Source: JAGOVB01 sp964481175
GTDB lineage: Bacteria > Patescibacteriota > Minisyncoccia > Phycocordibacterales > PALSA-1337
Direction: 5' to 3'
NCBI GenBank assembly: GCA_964481175.1
Contig: CAYZSZ010000011.1
Location: 1 to 28,048, forward strand
Length of the DNA: 28,048 bases
A program made the translations under genes and the position numbers. How positions within the stretch are numbered: position 1 is the stretch's first letter; each line of letters starts with the position of its first letter. Shown here piece after piece: positions 20,780-27,940 of the stretch. The notes beneath the pieces are model-generated. The model was not told the origin of the DNA. It worked only from the letters and a program-made list of their open reading frames with translations, and did no database searches.

Positions 20780-22481
20780 AGGGGACAAGTCCCTTATATG
20801 CTTTCAAAATACCGTCTTCTCGCATAGTGAGCATACCCTTTTTACGCAAAACTTTTGATATTTCGAGCTCAGTTGGATTCTTGAGGAGAACATTTTCAAC
20901 CTCTTTGTCCATCCTAAATACTTCAAATACCGCCATTCGACCTTTGGTTCCTTTTGGAGCTTCTGGAGTTGGATCAATCACATATACTGTATCCGATTTT
21001 GGAACTGCAGCTTTAAACTCCTCTGGCAAATCTTCAAACTGGCGATCGATAAATGCTTTTATACTTCCCTCGACTGGAACTTTTTTACCTCCAGCCAAAA
21101 CTCCGACGAGACGCTGACCCACTGCCATGATGAGTGTCGGCGCGATGAGGTACGGATCCACACCCATGTCGATCAAACGCGGGATAACTCCAGCCGCATT
21201 GTTGGTGTGCAAGGTAGAAAATACCAAGTGACCAGTCAAAGCCGCCTGCACTGCAAGCTGTGCTGTTTCTTTGTCTCGGATCTCTCCCACAAGGATGATG
21301 TCAGGGTCCTGACGCAAAGTCGTACGCAAACCGGAAGCAAATGTATAGCCGATTTCTGGTCGCACTTGTGACTGGCTCACGCCTTCCATGTTGTATTCTA
21401 CTGGGTCTTCGAGTGAGAGCACGTTTTGAGTGTCGCGGTCGACCTCATTCAACATCGAGTAGAGTGTGGTTGATTTTCCGGAACCTGTAGGCCCTGTGAT
21501 CAAGATCAAACCGTATGGTCGCTGGATCGCTTCTTTTACGATCTTGTAATCATTTTCAGAAAAGCCGATAGAATCGAGTTTTTTCACTCCTTTATCCGGA
21601 TCCAAAATACGCATCACGACCTTTTCTCCATAGTACGAAGGAAATGTCGAAACACGGAAATCGATCTTTCTTCCTTCAATACGTGCCGAAAAACGTCCAT
21701 CTTGCGGCTTTCGCTTCTCATCGAGCTTCATATTTGAAAGCACTTTGATACGCGCCACTACCGCATCATGCACTTTGTTTGGCAAAACTAGACTGGTATA
21801 GAGAGATCCGTCCACACGGAAACGGACACGGACATTGTCACGCATCGCTTCGATGTGCACATCGGATGCATTTCCTTCTACTGCATATCGCACACAGGTA
21901 GCTACGATTTTTACCACCGGAGCATCCTCGATGATGAGCGTATCTGCTTTTTGATTTGGCGTTTGAGCTTTTCCAGTAGCTTTTTTTACTGGGGCATCCT
22001 TTTCTTTATCTACTGAGAGAACATCTTCGAGCTCAGAAAGAGCTTTGGTCACTTCTCCAGTGATACCTTTATACATCTCGATTACCTTTTCAAAATCCTG
22101 CTGGCTGATGATAAAGATTTTGTATGGGACACCACGCTTTGTAGCAATAAAGTTGAGCGCATCGCGAGCCTCTATGTTGTCTGGGTCGACGAGACCGACC
22201 TCGAGTGCTCCATCTACTACTCCGATCGGAGCAAAGCGATAGTGAGATGCTGAATCTTCGGGAATGTACTCGAGTACTTCAAACGGAATAGAGATATCAC
22301 CGAGTGCTCTGACTGGTATATTTAGATACTCTCCTTTTGCTGCCAATATTTCCTCGTCACTAACTCCTTTTTCGATTAGGACTTTTTCAAGTACAGCTCC
22401 AGACGCCACTTCCTTTTTGATCGAAAGTGCTTCGTCCTCGCTCACGACTTTCTTTTTGACCAATATATCAAGTACACTCAT
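20757..22481 (-). CDS. pilB: Type IV pilus extension ATPase
   Basis: 574 residues. N-terminal MshEN-like domain (about 1-140), a charged linker (about 150-180), then the GspE/PilB core: NASDVHIEA (204-212), Walker A GPTGSGKST (330-338), Asp box SLEDPVEY, Walker B IILVGEIRD (395-403), His box GHLVFSTLHT. It powers pilus assembly. After GQRLV, where PilB and GspE normally carry a four-cysteine zinc module, the text is GVLAGGKKVPVEG without any cysteine, so the zinc site is absent. Its stop lies just before the response regulator gene; its start is 3 bases after the PilP-like gene. Confidence 0.97.
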   Translation of the reverse strand: MSVLDILVKKKVVSEDEALSIKKEVASGAVLEKVLIEKGVSDEEILAAKGEYLNIPVRALGDISIPFEVLEYIPEDSASHYRFAPIGVVDGALEVGLVDPDNIEARDALNFIATKRGVPYKIFIISQQDFEKVIEMYKGITGEVTKALSELEDVLSVDKEKDAPVKKATGKAQTPNQKADTLIIEDAPVVKIVATCVRYAVEGNASDVHIEAMRDNVRVRFRVDGSLYTSLVLPNKVHDAVVARIKVLSNMKLDEKRKPQDGRFSARIEGRKIDFRVSTFPSYYGEKVVMRILDPDKGVKKLDSIGFSENDYKIVKEAIQRPYGLILITGPTGSGKSTTLYSMLNEVDRDTQNVLSLEDPVEYNMEGVSQSQVRPEIGYTFASGLRTTLRQDPDIILVGEIRDKETAQLAVQAALTGHLVFSTLHTNNAAGVIPRLIDMGVDPYLIAPTLIMAVGQRLVGVLAGGKKVPVEGSIKAFIDRQFEDLPEEFKAAVPKSDTVYVIDPTPEAPKGTKGRMAVFEVFRMDKEVENVLLKNPTELEISKVLRKKGMLTMREDGILKAYKGLVPFEEVTRL

Positions 22482-22484
22482 GGG

Positions 22485-22838
22485 TTAACGTGCCTTTGGG
22501 GCAGGCTTTGTTGGAGTAGGGTTTGTAAATGGAGCAAATGGATTCTTTTTTCCTTGTGGCAATGCTGGAACTTCATTTCTCAAATCAGTGAGACTCTGGT
22601 ATGCAGGATTTGTAAATATTTCTGAATCGATTTTGACACTATTGATCTGAGTGAGTAGTGCCTGGATATCAGCACCGACAGCGGAGAGATTTTGCTCGCC
22701 AACAGTTATAGGCTGACCATTCGCATCAGTAGCAGTGAGGGTGTTTGTTTCGCTTCCTGAAAATTGTTGGTATAGGAAAAAGCCAAGGACAGCGATGATG
22801 ATAACTACGGCTATTGTTTTTGCATTTGTTGAATCCAT
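22485..22838 (-). CDS. PilP-like small membrane protein of the alignment complex
   Basis: 117 residues. One N-terminal membrane helix (about 8-25, KTIAVVIIIAVLGFFLY), a disordered and then helical periplasm-side region, and a C-terminal GKKNPFAPFTNPTPTKPAPKAR. The (G/R)xxNPF motif is what PilP-type proteins have at the C-terminal end of their flexible region, and the gene lies where pilP does, after pilO. It lacks the folded PilP homology domain and is half the usual length, so I call it PilP-like only. Position in the M-N-O-x-B order is the main support. Confidence 0.7.
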   Translation of the reverse strand: MDSTNAKTIAVVIIIAVLGFFLYQQFSGSETNTLTATDANGQPITVGEQNLSAVGADIQALLTQINSVKIDSEIFTNPAYQSLTDLRNEVPALPQGKKNPFAPFTNPTPTKPAPKAR

Positions 22839-22839
22839 A

Positions 22840-23436
22840 TTATTGTTTTAACCAAAATGTTTTTAGCTTAACCGTATACTCATATTGAGCTGAATCTCCT
22901 GGCTCAAATGAGATCGACGATACCTCGACAAGTCGCAAACTAGATTCTATATCTTTCAAAATATTGAGAAAATCTTCGTACGTAGCGGTAAACTTGAGAG
23001 TGATAGAAGTGGGTTTTACTCCTTTATCATCCTCGACTGGTACCGATCCGTCTGCCAAAACCTGCTCAGCACCTGTATTCTTTTTTGCCGCATCAGCAGT
23101 TCCGACTTTGATCTGTTCGGTGCCAATATTTACATCCTTAAATTTTCCTCCACGACGCTCAATCACTGAACGGATATCGATAACGAGGCGGATGATATCG
23201 ACACGCTCTGGTAGCAACTGCTCAAGTCGAGTTCTATCTGCTTCAGATATGCTGTTGTATGCATTCACCACCTGATCTCTCTTGCGGATAAGCTCAACAG
23301 AATCATCGATTGCTTTTTGATAGACCTGATTGACTGACTTTAGGGCCTGAACTTTGGCATACTGACCTTTGGTATAGGTGAGGAATATACCGAGAGCGAT
23401 TATAAATAAGACTGATGGAAAAATAATTTTATTCAT
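22840..23436 (-). CDS. pilO: Type IV pilus alignment protein PilO-like
   Basis: 198 residues from the ATG at 23436, which overlaps the end of pilN by 8 bases; the longer frame to 23493 would add 19 residues in front of the membrane helix. TM helix at about 3-20 (IIFPSVLFIIALGIFLTYT), a coiled coil (about 25-75, with SISEADRTRLEQLLPERVDIIRLVIDI), then a ferredoxin-like domain with ITLKFTATYEDFLNILKDIESSLRLVEV, the PilO signature. PilO pairs with PilN around the pilus base. Confidence 0.88.
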   Translation of the reverse strand: MNKIIFPSVLFIIALGIFLTYTKGQYAKVQALKSVNQVYQKAIDDSVELIRKRDQVVNAYNSISEADRTRLEQLLPERVDIIRLVIDIRSVIERRGGKFKDVNIGTEQIKVGTADAAKKNTGAEQVLADGSVPVEDDKGVKPTSITLKFTATYEDFLNILKDIESSLRLVEVSSISFEPGDSAQYEYTVKLKTFWLKQ

Positions 23437-24073
23437 TGGTTTGAGGTGTAACTTCTGGTGCCACTTCTGTTTCAAACTGCTTTTTGTAGACAATCTCCTC
23501 GAATGGGATCACTGCATTGAACTTGAATCTGACGTTTCCTTTGTCTGTAGTTGATAGATCAGATATAGAAGACTCTCTTATTTGGGTATTTTCAGAAAAT
23601 ACATCTGCTTGATATGCCAATCCAGCAAACGACTGAGCCTCGCCGCCCATGATCACTTCTATTTTATCCTTGAGGGGATTCTCTGGGATGTCCAAGCTAA
23701 AGCTGGTAAATCTGACTTTATCCACAGTCGCGTCAGCCAAAATCGAGAATATATTTGAAACAGCAAGGTGGTTGTCGACGAGCTGCTTGCTCAGATTGAT
23801 ACGATCATTAAACTTTTTTAGGACCTCAATATCAGAACCGAATTTCTTTCGATTTGTCTCGAGAGCGACTTTATTTTCTTCGATTTTCTTTGCTTCTATT
23901 TTTTCCCATGCAAAAACACCGATAGCTGAGGCCACAGAAAGGAGAAGCAGGATGACACCGATAAAAACAAGGATGCTCGTAGAACCACCGCCACTAGAAG
24001 CAACGGGAGCCGCAGCAGAGTTTGGAACGAGGGGCTTGCGGGGTATAAATGATGTTTGAAATTTAGTTTCCAT
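23429..24073 (-). CDS. pilN: Type IV pilus alignment protein PilN-like
   Basis: 214 residues. The N-terminal tail (FQTSFIPRKPLVPNS) is where PilN binds PilM; the family text INLLP is not present in exact form. TM helix at about 34-53, then a coiled coil (AWEKIEAKKIEENKVALETN) and a small domain with VDKVRFTSFSL. The start is preceded by AGGGG about 9 bases upstream, one of the few Shine-Dalgarno-like sites here. It follows pilM after 27 bases that also contain a TATAAT. Confidence 0.88.
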   Translation of the reverse strand: METKFQTSFIPRKPLVPNSAAAPVASSGGGSTSILVFIGVILLLLSVASAIGVFAWEKIEAKKIEENKVALETNRKKFGSDIEVLKKFNDRINLSKQLVDNHLAVSNIFSILADATVDKVRFTSFSLDIPENPLKDKIEVIMGGEAQSFAGLAYQADVFSENTQIRESSISDLSTTDKGNVRFKFNAVIPFEEIVYKKQFETEVAPEVTPQTNE

Positions 24074-24089
24074 GAGCTGTAACCCCTAA

Positions 24090-24118
24090 ATTATACCAAG
24101 CTATTCCAACTCGGACAA
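24090..24118 (-). promoter_or_regulatory. Possible internal promoter before pilN
   Basis: The minus strand has TTGTCC (24118-24113) inside the pilM 3' end, a 17-base spacer, and TATAAT (24095-24090), 16 bases before the pilN ATG. It could give pilN and later genes extra transcription independent of pilM. Confidence 0.45.
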
Positions 24119-25204
24119 CCGACGGAGAGCTGCTCCGATCGCAATTGCAAACTCAGGACCAGCAACTTTAAATTGTTCCGCTAGAAATGCAGGAGCTTCT
24201 AGTTTTGAGAAAGGATCTGCGTAGACAACTTCGTTTTGGAAACTCGCTTTTGCGACTTCTGGGAAGCCTTTGAGAAGTACGCCACCTCCAGTCATGATGA
24301 CTTTAGTGATCGTATGATTGTATTTCTTTTGATAATTGAAAAGTACTCGGTTTGCTTCATAGAAAATGTAGTCGAGCGTGACGGTGATGAGCTCAGTGAG
24401 CTCTTTGTGCTCTGGACCACCAGAGAGTCCGAGAACGCGCTTCATATTTTCTGCTTCTGCAACTGAAATAGAAAGGGACTGTGAGATAGCGAGAGTAATA
24501 TCTTGTGATCCTTTATTGATGACATGCGAAGTACGCAAAATACCACGCTCGATGATGTAGAGCTTGGTCGTGCTTGCACCCATATCGACGATCATCTGAG
24601 CAGATATGCCTTGCTCAAGCACTGCACGCACCGCGCTAAAGAGCTCGATCTCTAGAAATGTCGGCTGGAGCCCAGTTTTTGAAGCGAGACCCTGGTAATT
24701 TGCGAGTACCTCGTTGTGGATAGCCACCATGAGGACATCGGTCGCGCCTTTTTGCTCTGGAGTCTGCGGAGCGTTTGGATCTTCGGGGACATTGTCCTTT
24801 GGGATGATCGACCAGTCGAGCATGACTTCGGTGATCGGTACGGGGATGTATTTGCGAGCCTCCAATGTGACCATACCTCCGATCTGTTTTGGATCGATTG
24901 TCGGCACTGACATAAAAGTAATGAGGCTCGATGCGAGTGGTAGGGTGATACCACATTGTTTTGTGGTTGTGTTTGATTCGCGGAGCACATCAGTGAGTGC
25001 TTCAGCTATCTTTTCCATCGGGAGATTGGTTGCGCGGCCGATTTCGATCCCTGCATATGGGCCCAGAGCGAGCTCTCCATAGGTTTCGAGAACTGCCTTA
25101 CCTTTTTTCTTTTTTATTTGGACTATTTTAATAGCAGAAGAGCCGATATCGATACCGAGTACACTTTCATTCTTTTTACCGAGTAATTTATCCAGGAAAC
25201 TCAT
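24101..25204 (-). CDS. pilM: Type IV pilus actin-like ATPase PilM
   Basis: 367 residues from the ATG at 25204 (a TTG one codon earlier is less likely). Actin-fold nucleotide site VLGIDIGSSAIKIVQI near the start, second phosphate loop MIVDMGASTTKLYII, adenosine motif VIMTGGGVLLKGF. The central domain (TLEARKYIPVPITEVMLDWSII) is the 1C-like part characteristic of PilM and FtsA. PilM binds the PilN tail in the cytoplasm and links the motors to the membrane complex. It is the first gene of the pilus locus, with a -10 hexamer only 6 bases before the ATG. Confidence 0.95.
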   Translation of the reverse strand: MSFLDKLLGKKNESVLGIDIGSSAIKIVQIKKKKGKAVLETYGELALGPYAGIEIGRATNLPMEKIAEALTDVLRESNTTTKQCGITLPLASSLITFMSVPTIDPKQIGGMVTLEARKYIPVPITEVMLDWSIIPKDNVPEDPNAPQTPEQKGATDVLMVAIHNEVLANYQGLASKTGLQPTFLEIELFSAVRAVLEQGISAQMIVDMGASTTKLYIIERGILRTSHVINKGSQDITLAISQSLSISVAEAENMKRVLGLSGGPEHKELTELITVTLDYIFYEANRVLFNYQKKYNHTITKVIMTGGGVLLKGFPEVAKASFQNEVVYADPFSKLEAPAFLAEQFKVAGPEFAIAIGAALRRLSELE

Positions 25205-25210
25205 CAATCT

Positions 25211-25220
25211 AGTATATCAT
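25211..25220. promoter_or_regulatory. Overlapping divergent promoters for pilM and comF
   Basis: Only 22 bases separate the two start codons. On the minus strand TGA-TATACT (hexamer 25216-25211) ends 6 bases before the pilM ATG. On the plus strand TATCAT (25215-25220) ends 6 bases before the comF ATG. The two hexamers share bases, so both cannot be occupied at once. Both mRNAs would be leaderless. Confidence 0.5.
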
Positions 25221-25226
25221 ATAGGC

Positions 25227-25718
25227 ATGCATATCTGGGATATTATTTTTGGTGAAGAAAAGTTTGAAGAGGGTTTCACAAAAGGGGAGAGCCCTGCTCT
25301 TTTTTCCTATGCTGATCCAAAGGTAAAGAGGGTAGTCTTTGCTTTAAAGAGGGGGAGCCGCACTGCTGCAAAAATAATTGCAAAACATATGGAACCTTGT
25401 ATACCCAAAGATTCGGTAATTGTTCCCATACCCAGCTCAAAGAAACGTGGATTTAACCAGTGCGTTCTCATAGCGAAGCACCTCCCCTACCCTTACCAAG
25501 AAGTTATCCACAGGTTATCCACAGATACACAGAAATCGCTCAATAGAGCCTCTAGACTCGAGAAACGGCTGTGGACAGACGTGCCCGATCACCTAAAACA
25601 GCAGAATTTCGTCATAATCGATGACGTCACCACAACTGGCGCTACCCTGCGCGAAGCAAAAAGAGTTTTGCATGAAGCTGGAGCAAAAAACGTGACTATC
25701 CTAGCATTTGCGCACTGA
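25227..25718 (+). CDS. comF: Short ComF-type phosphoribosyltransferase
   Basis: 163 residues; typical ComF proteins have 210-240 and begin with a zinc ribbon, which is missing here. The conserved parts are VKRVVFALKRGSR, VIVPIPSSKKRGFNQ and the PRPP-binding loop IIDDVTTTGATL (130-141). ComF is needed for DNA uptake in competent bacteria, and placing it back to back with the pilus operon fits a role in uptake through the pilus machinery; the biochemical reaction of ComF is not firmly known. Its 3' end overlaps the convergent Nudix gene by 23 bases. Confidence 0.88.
   Translation: MHIWDIIFGEEKFEEGFTKGESPALFSYADPKVKRVVFALKRGSRTAAKIIAKHMEPCIPKDSVIVPIPSSKKRGFNQCVLIAKHLPYPYQEVIHRLSTDTQKSLNRASRLEKRLWTDVPDHLKQQNFVIIDDVTTTGATLREAKRVLHEAGAKNVTILAFAH
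25504..25523 (+). promoter_or_regulatory. Two tandem DnaA-box sequences inside comF
   Basis: TTATCCACA occurs at 25504-25512 and again at 25515-25523, 11 bases apart, one helical turn. Both match the canonical DnaA box exactly. They fall in the codons for VIHRLST, so they may be chance, but perfect boxes also occur at 8605-8613 and 18058-18066. Confidence 0.4.
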
Positions 25719-26184
25719 CAGCCTCTAGGTGTTGCTCGAGGATGACATCGCCCTCAGCAAAGCTAAAACCTCCTTTTATATATTCTCCTCCGATCACCCT
25801 AGGTAACCAGAACGTATCGTCGGGCCACATTTTATCAAATGGAATCGCGTCGACTGGAAACCACTGTGGCTGCATTTCTTCGCTTTCAGTCGGCACTCCC
25901 TCCCACTTTGTACAGAAAAAAGTGTGCACCTGCTGATTCCACTCCGGCTTATGTGGAAATGTGAAATCAAGGACCGCCACTTTGTGCATTTCTGTTGCTA
26001 TGACGTCGATTTCTTCTTTCGTCTCTCGCACGGCAGCTTGTTCGATACTTTCTCCTTCTTTGAGCTTGCCTCCTGTGCCATTGAAGCGCCCAGCGCCGAA
26101 GCCACGCTTTTTCATCGCGAGACAGATTTCACTCACCTTTTCCCCATTCTTTTTTACTAAAAACAAAAGGGTTGTATTTTTCAT
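25696..26184 (-). CDS. MTH1-like Nudix hydrolase (8-oxo-dGTPase type)
   Basis: 162 residues. Nudix box at 39-61 (G39, E45, R53-E54, E57-E58) with the usual Gly near the end replaced by Asp60. Beyond the box it follows human MTH1 closely: N35 in RFNGTGGK matches Asn33 of MTH1, and WFPVDAIPFDKMWPDDTFW contains the WPDD motif (W120, D122, D123) that binds the oxidised purine (W117, D119, D120 in MTH1). A role in clearing oxidised purine nucleotides is therefore well supported by family knowledge. The ATG at 26184 has TATACT 8 bases upstream and no Shine-Dalgarno. Confidence 0.9.
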   Translation of the reverse strand: MKNTTLLFLVKKNGEKVSEICLAMKKRGFGAGRFNGTGGKLKEGESIEQAAVRETKEEIDVIATEMHKVAVLDFTFPHKPEWNQQVHTFFCTKWEGVPTESEEMQPQWFPVDAIPFDKMWPDDTFWLPRVIGGEYIKGGFSFAEGDVILEQHLEAVSAQMLG

Positions 26185-26192
26185 ATACTATG

Positions 26193-26198
26193 AGTATA
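26193..26198 (-). promoter_or_regulatory. -10 hexamer of the Nudix gene
   Basis: TATACT on the minus strand ends 8 bases before the ATG at 26184, the same geometry as at the GspG-like pilin. No clear -35. Confidence 0.5.
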
Positions 26199-26218
26199 TA
26201 ACAAAAACAAAGATGGTG

Positions 26219-26227
26219 TGCTAGAAT
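26219..26227 (+). promoter_or_regulatory. Extended -10 (TGCTAGAAT) for the small basic protein
   Basis: TGC then TAGAAT (26222-26227) on the plus strand, 12 bases before the ATG at 26240. It repeats the TGC-TAnnnT form seen before other genes here. Confidence 0.5.
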
Positions 26228-26239
26228 CATGCAAGCCTC

Positions 26240-26389
26240 ATGCATAAAAGCTCCCTGTCTCGTCCACAAGGGTACCGCCGTGACCCTCGCCCACAAAAAA
26301 ATCAACCCCAAACCAAACCAAAAGATGGCAAAAAGCCTCAACAATCACTCGACCTAGGCCTCGGACAACCCCAAGGACCGCTGGCCTGA
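26240..26389 (+). CDS. 49-residue basic Pro/Gln-rich protein
   Basis: The plus strand reads MHKSSLSRPQGYRRD and continues as a chain rich in Pro, Gln, Lys and Arg, ending SLDLGLGQPQGPLA before TGA. It has no hydrophobic segment and should be disordered and basic, so binding nucleic acid or a larger partner is conceivable. It fills the gap between the Nudix gene and the DUF457-like gene, has an extended -10 close upstream, and is followed 20 bases after its stop by a strong terminator. These signals show a transcribed unit; a non-coding RNA is the alternative. No family recognised. Confidence 0.5.
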   Translation: MHKSSLSRPQGYRRDPRPQKNQPQTKPKDGKKPQQSLDLGLGQPQGPLA

Positions 26390-26406
26390 AGCTCTCCACC
26401 CATACG

Positions 26407-26437
26407 AAAAGCCCCGGAATGCTCCGGGGACTTTTTT
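26407..26437 (+). terminator. Rho-independent terminator (bidirectional)
   Basis: Stem CCCCGGA/TCCGGGG (26412-26418 with 26423-26429), loop ATGC, followed by CTTTTTT on the plus strand and AAAAG on the other side. It ends the small plus-strand unit and lies just past the stop codon of the convergent membrane-protein gene. Confidence 0.88.
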
Positions 26438-26939
26438 ATTTATGTTTATTTCTCCTTGGCACGATTATGTAATACCAAACATATATGAGTACGAGCAAAA
26501 CAACATTCGGGATAAATATAGCTGGATGTGACCACGGTATGCCAGAAAATCTGACGTCAACAAAAGGCCACAGTATCGGTGTTGGGAAAAATCTTGCTGT
26601 ATGAGTCGGAAAATCGAGTGCAATATGCAAAAACCATGCGGTCATCGGCCAAAATGGTCGCTTACGAACAGCCCAAACCAAAAGAAAAAAGAATGCGAAC
26701 ACGACCGCACTGTGCGTAAAATCATATAGATGATGCACATACTGCGGAATATCGCTCTCGAGCGGTACACCCGCTCCCCAATCAGGTCCAGAAGCTAATC
26801 CCAATATCGTCATACTAGTAAAAATCCCAAAAGAAAATAGATCGGGCGCAATACCAAAAAGAAATGCCCAAATAAAATTCTTTTTATTTCTCCTCCCCGC
26901 TATTACTCCGCCCCATAAACCATGTGAAAGAATGTCCAT
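26436..26939 (-). CDS. DUF457/YdjM-like membrane protein (putative metal-dependent hydrolase)
   Basis: 167 residues with about four membrane segments. The His/Asp-containing motifs of the YdjM/YbcI family are present: DILSHGLWGG at the start, then APDLF, DFTHSAVV and HIALDFPTHTARF. The family is annotated as membrane-bound metal-dependent hydrolase on motif grounds; the real substrate is unknown. It is a single gene on the minus strand with its own extended -10 and the shared terminator at 26407-26437. The mRNA is probably leaderless. Confidence 0.85.
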   Translation of the reverse strand: MDILSHGLWGGVIAGRRNKKNFIWAFLFGIAPDLFSFGIFTSMTILGLASGPDWGAGVPLESDIPQYVHHLYDFTHSAVVFAFFFLLVWAVRKRPFWPMTAWFLHIALDFPTHTARFFPTPILWPFVDVRFSGIPWSHPAIFIPNVVLLVLIYVWYYIIVPRRNKHK

Positions 26940-26945
26940 GTCTAC

Positions 26946-26954
26946 ATTTTAGCA
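26946..26954 (-). promoter_or_regulatory. Extended -10 (TGCTAAAAT), leaderless promoter
   Basis: On the minus strand TGC then TAAAAT (26951-26946), ending 6 bases before the ATG at 26939. Confidence 0.55.
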
Positions 26955-26969
26955 TGACGAGCCAAAACC

Positions 26970-26998
26970 TTGATACCGTAAGTTCAATCTGCTATTGT
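26970..26998 (+). promoter_or_regulatory. Promoter of the 99-residue protein gene
   Basis: TTGATA (26970-26975), a 17-base spacer ending in TGC, and TATTGT (26993-26998). The RNA would start near 27005, leaving a leader of about 20 bases before the ATG at 27026. The leader has no clear Shine-Dalgarno. Confidence 0.55.
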
Positions 26999-27025
26999 GG
27001 GATAAACAACCTGCACACGCCGTTT

Positions 27026-27325
27026 ATGACACAAGAAAAGCTTCGCAAAGTAATCGCCCAGTACCGAAAACGCTTCGAGGAAATGGGTGTGGAGCCTGCT
27101 CCATACCTCTATGACCGAGTTGTCGTAAATCGAGACCGGGCACTCGCTCATGCCGCCGACATGCTTCCCAAGATGGAGAAGATGCTCGATGAAGGTGAAA
27201 TCGAGAAACTCATGCGCTGGCTCGGCTTCATCCAAGGGGTGCTCTGGGCACTGAGCATCGATACCATCGAGGAGCTCAAGGATGTCAACCGTCCCGACAC
27301 AGCCCCCGAAGCAGCTCCGGTCTAA
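27026..27325 (+). CDS. Conserved 99-residue protein of unknown function
   Basis: 99 residues from the ATG at 27026; upstream in-frame starts lie before or within the promoter. All-helical and charged, with LRKVIAQYRKRFEEMG at the start and the striking KLMRWLGFIQGVLWALSIDTIEELKDVNRP in the C-terminal half. That RWLGFIQGxLW...NRP text resembles a small hypothetical protein I associate with Parcubacteria genomes; this is memory, not a search. No enzyme motif. It has its own promoter and terminator, so it is a single-gene unit. Confidence 0.85.
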   Translation: MTQEKLRKVIAQYRKRFEEMGVEPAPYLYDRVVVNRDRALAHAADMLPKMEKMLDEGEIEKLMRWLGFIQGVLWALSIDTIEELKDVNRPDTAPEAAPV

Positions 27326-27350
27326 ACCGCCTCGCTTCAGTTCTTTCACA

Positions 27351-27375
27351 AGCCGCCCCAGAAAGGCGGCTTTTT
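27351..27375 (+). terminator. Rho-independent terminator
   Basis: AGCCGCC (27351-27357) pairs with GGCGGCT (27365-27371) around a 7-base loop, followed by TTTT. It serves the plus-strand gene; the stop codon of the convergent gene (27374) lies in its tail. Confidence 0.88.
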
Positions 27376-27934
27376 ATTTCATCATCCCCGACTGCCACTC
27401 ATGGATAAAATCAAACTGATATATAAAGTTCAGAACATTGAGTATTAGATTATCTCGAATCACTGCACCAACTGCAAATTCAAACAATACCGCCATAAAT
27501 ACAGTGAGCCAAACTGGCATCCGTAGAGCAAAAAAGAAACCGAATATCATCGAGAGGAGATCAAAGAAAGAGTTGATGATGCTGTCCCCTGTATATCCCT
27601 GCGCAAGCGCTTGTTCACGATATACATTGATCACATACGGAGTATTTTCTGCAATCTCCCAACCCACCTCTATCCCCATCGCGATAAGGAGTCGTGTAAG
27701 TACATGCATTTTTGGAAACAACAATTTCAAAATCCCATAGAAAATAAATCCATGGATAATATGTGAAAAGGTATACCAATCAAAAAGATGTTGTGACATA
27801 CCAGATGAAAGGACATCCCCTTCCCACAACTTTATGATCCCTGATTCAGCGATCCATGGCTGTCCAAGTAAAAAAAGTGTGCCGACATGAACAATGACGA
27901 TACCTAAACCGATCCAAAGAAATTTCTTATTCAT
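27374..27934 (-). CDS. DUF2585 (UPF0314-type) membrane protein
   Basis: 186 residues with about four membrane segments. The family text is easy to see: LWEGDVLSSGMSQHLFDWYT, FSHIIHGFIFYGIL, GWEIAENTPYVINVYREQ, GDSIINSFFDLLSMIFGF, FEFAVGAVIRDNLILNVL. Function is unknown; many polar residues (His, Glu, Asp) near the membrane faces suggest an enzyme or transporter. I know this family mainly from Alphaproteobacteria, so its presence here may reflect transfer. TATACT ends 6 bases before the ATG; no Shine-Dalgarno. Confidence 0.88.
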   Translation of the reverse strand: MNKKFLWIGLGIVIVHVGTLFLLGQPWIAESGIIKLWEGDVLSSGMSQHLFDWYTFSHIIHGFIFYGILKLLFPKMHVLTRLLIAMGIEVGWEIAENTPYVINVYREQALAQGYTGDSIINSFFDLLSMIFGFFFALRMPVWLTVFMAVLFEFAVGAVIRDNLILNVLNFIYQFDFIHEWQSGMMK

Positions 27935-27940
27935 ACACTA

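Noticed and set aside
25504..25523. Chromosomal replication origin at the paired DnaA boxes
   Set aside because: The boxes are inside a coding gene, with no dnaA, dnaN or A/T-rich unwinding element nearby and no change in gene orientation pattern that would mark an origin.
26129..26344. 71-residue minus-strand frame upstream of the Nudix gene
   Set aside because: It runs through the Nudix promoter and the opposite small gene, and its start has no supporting signals; the plus-strand unit explains the region better.
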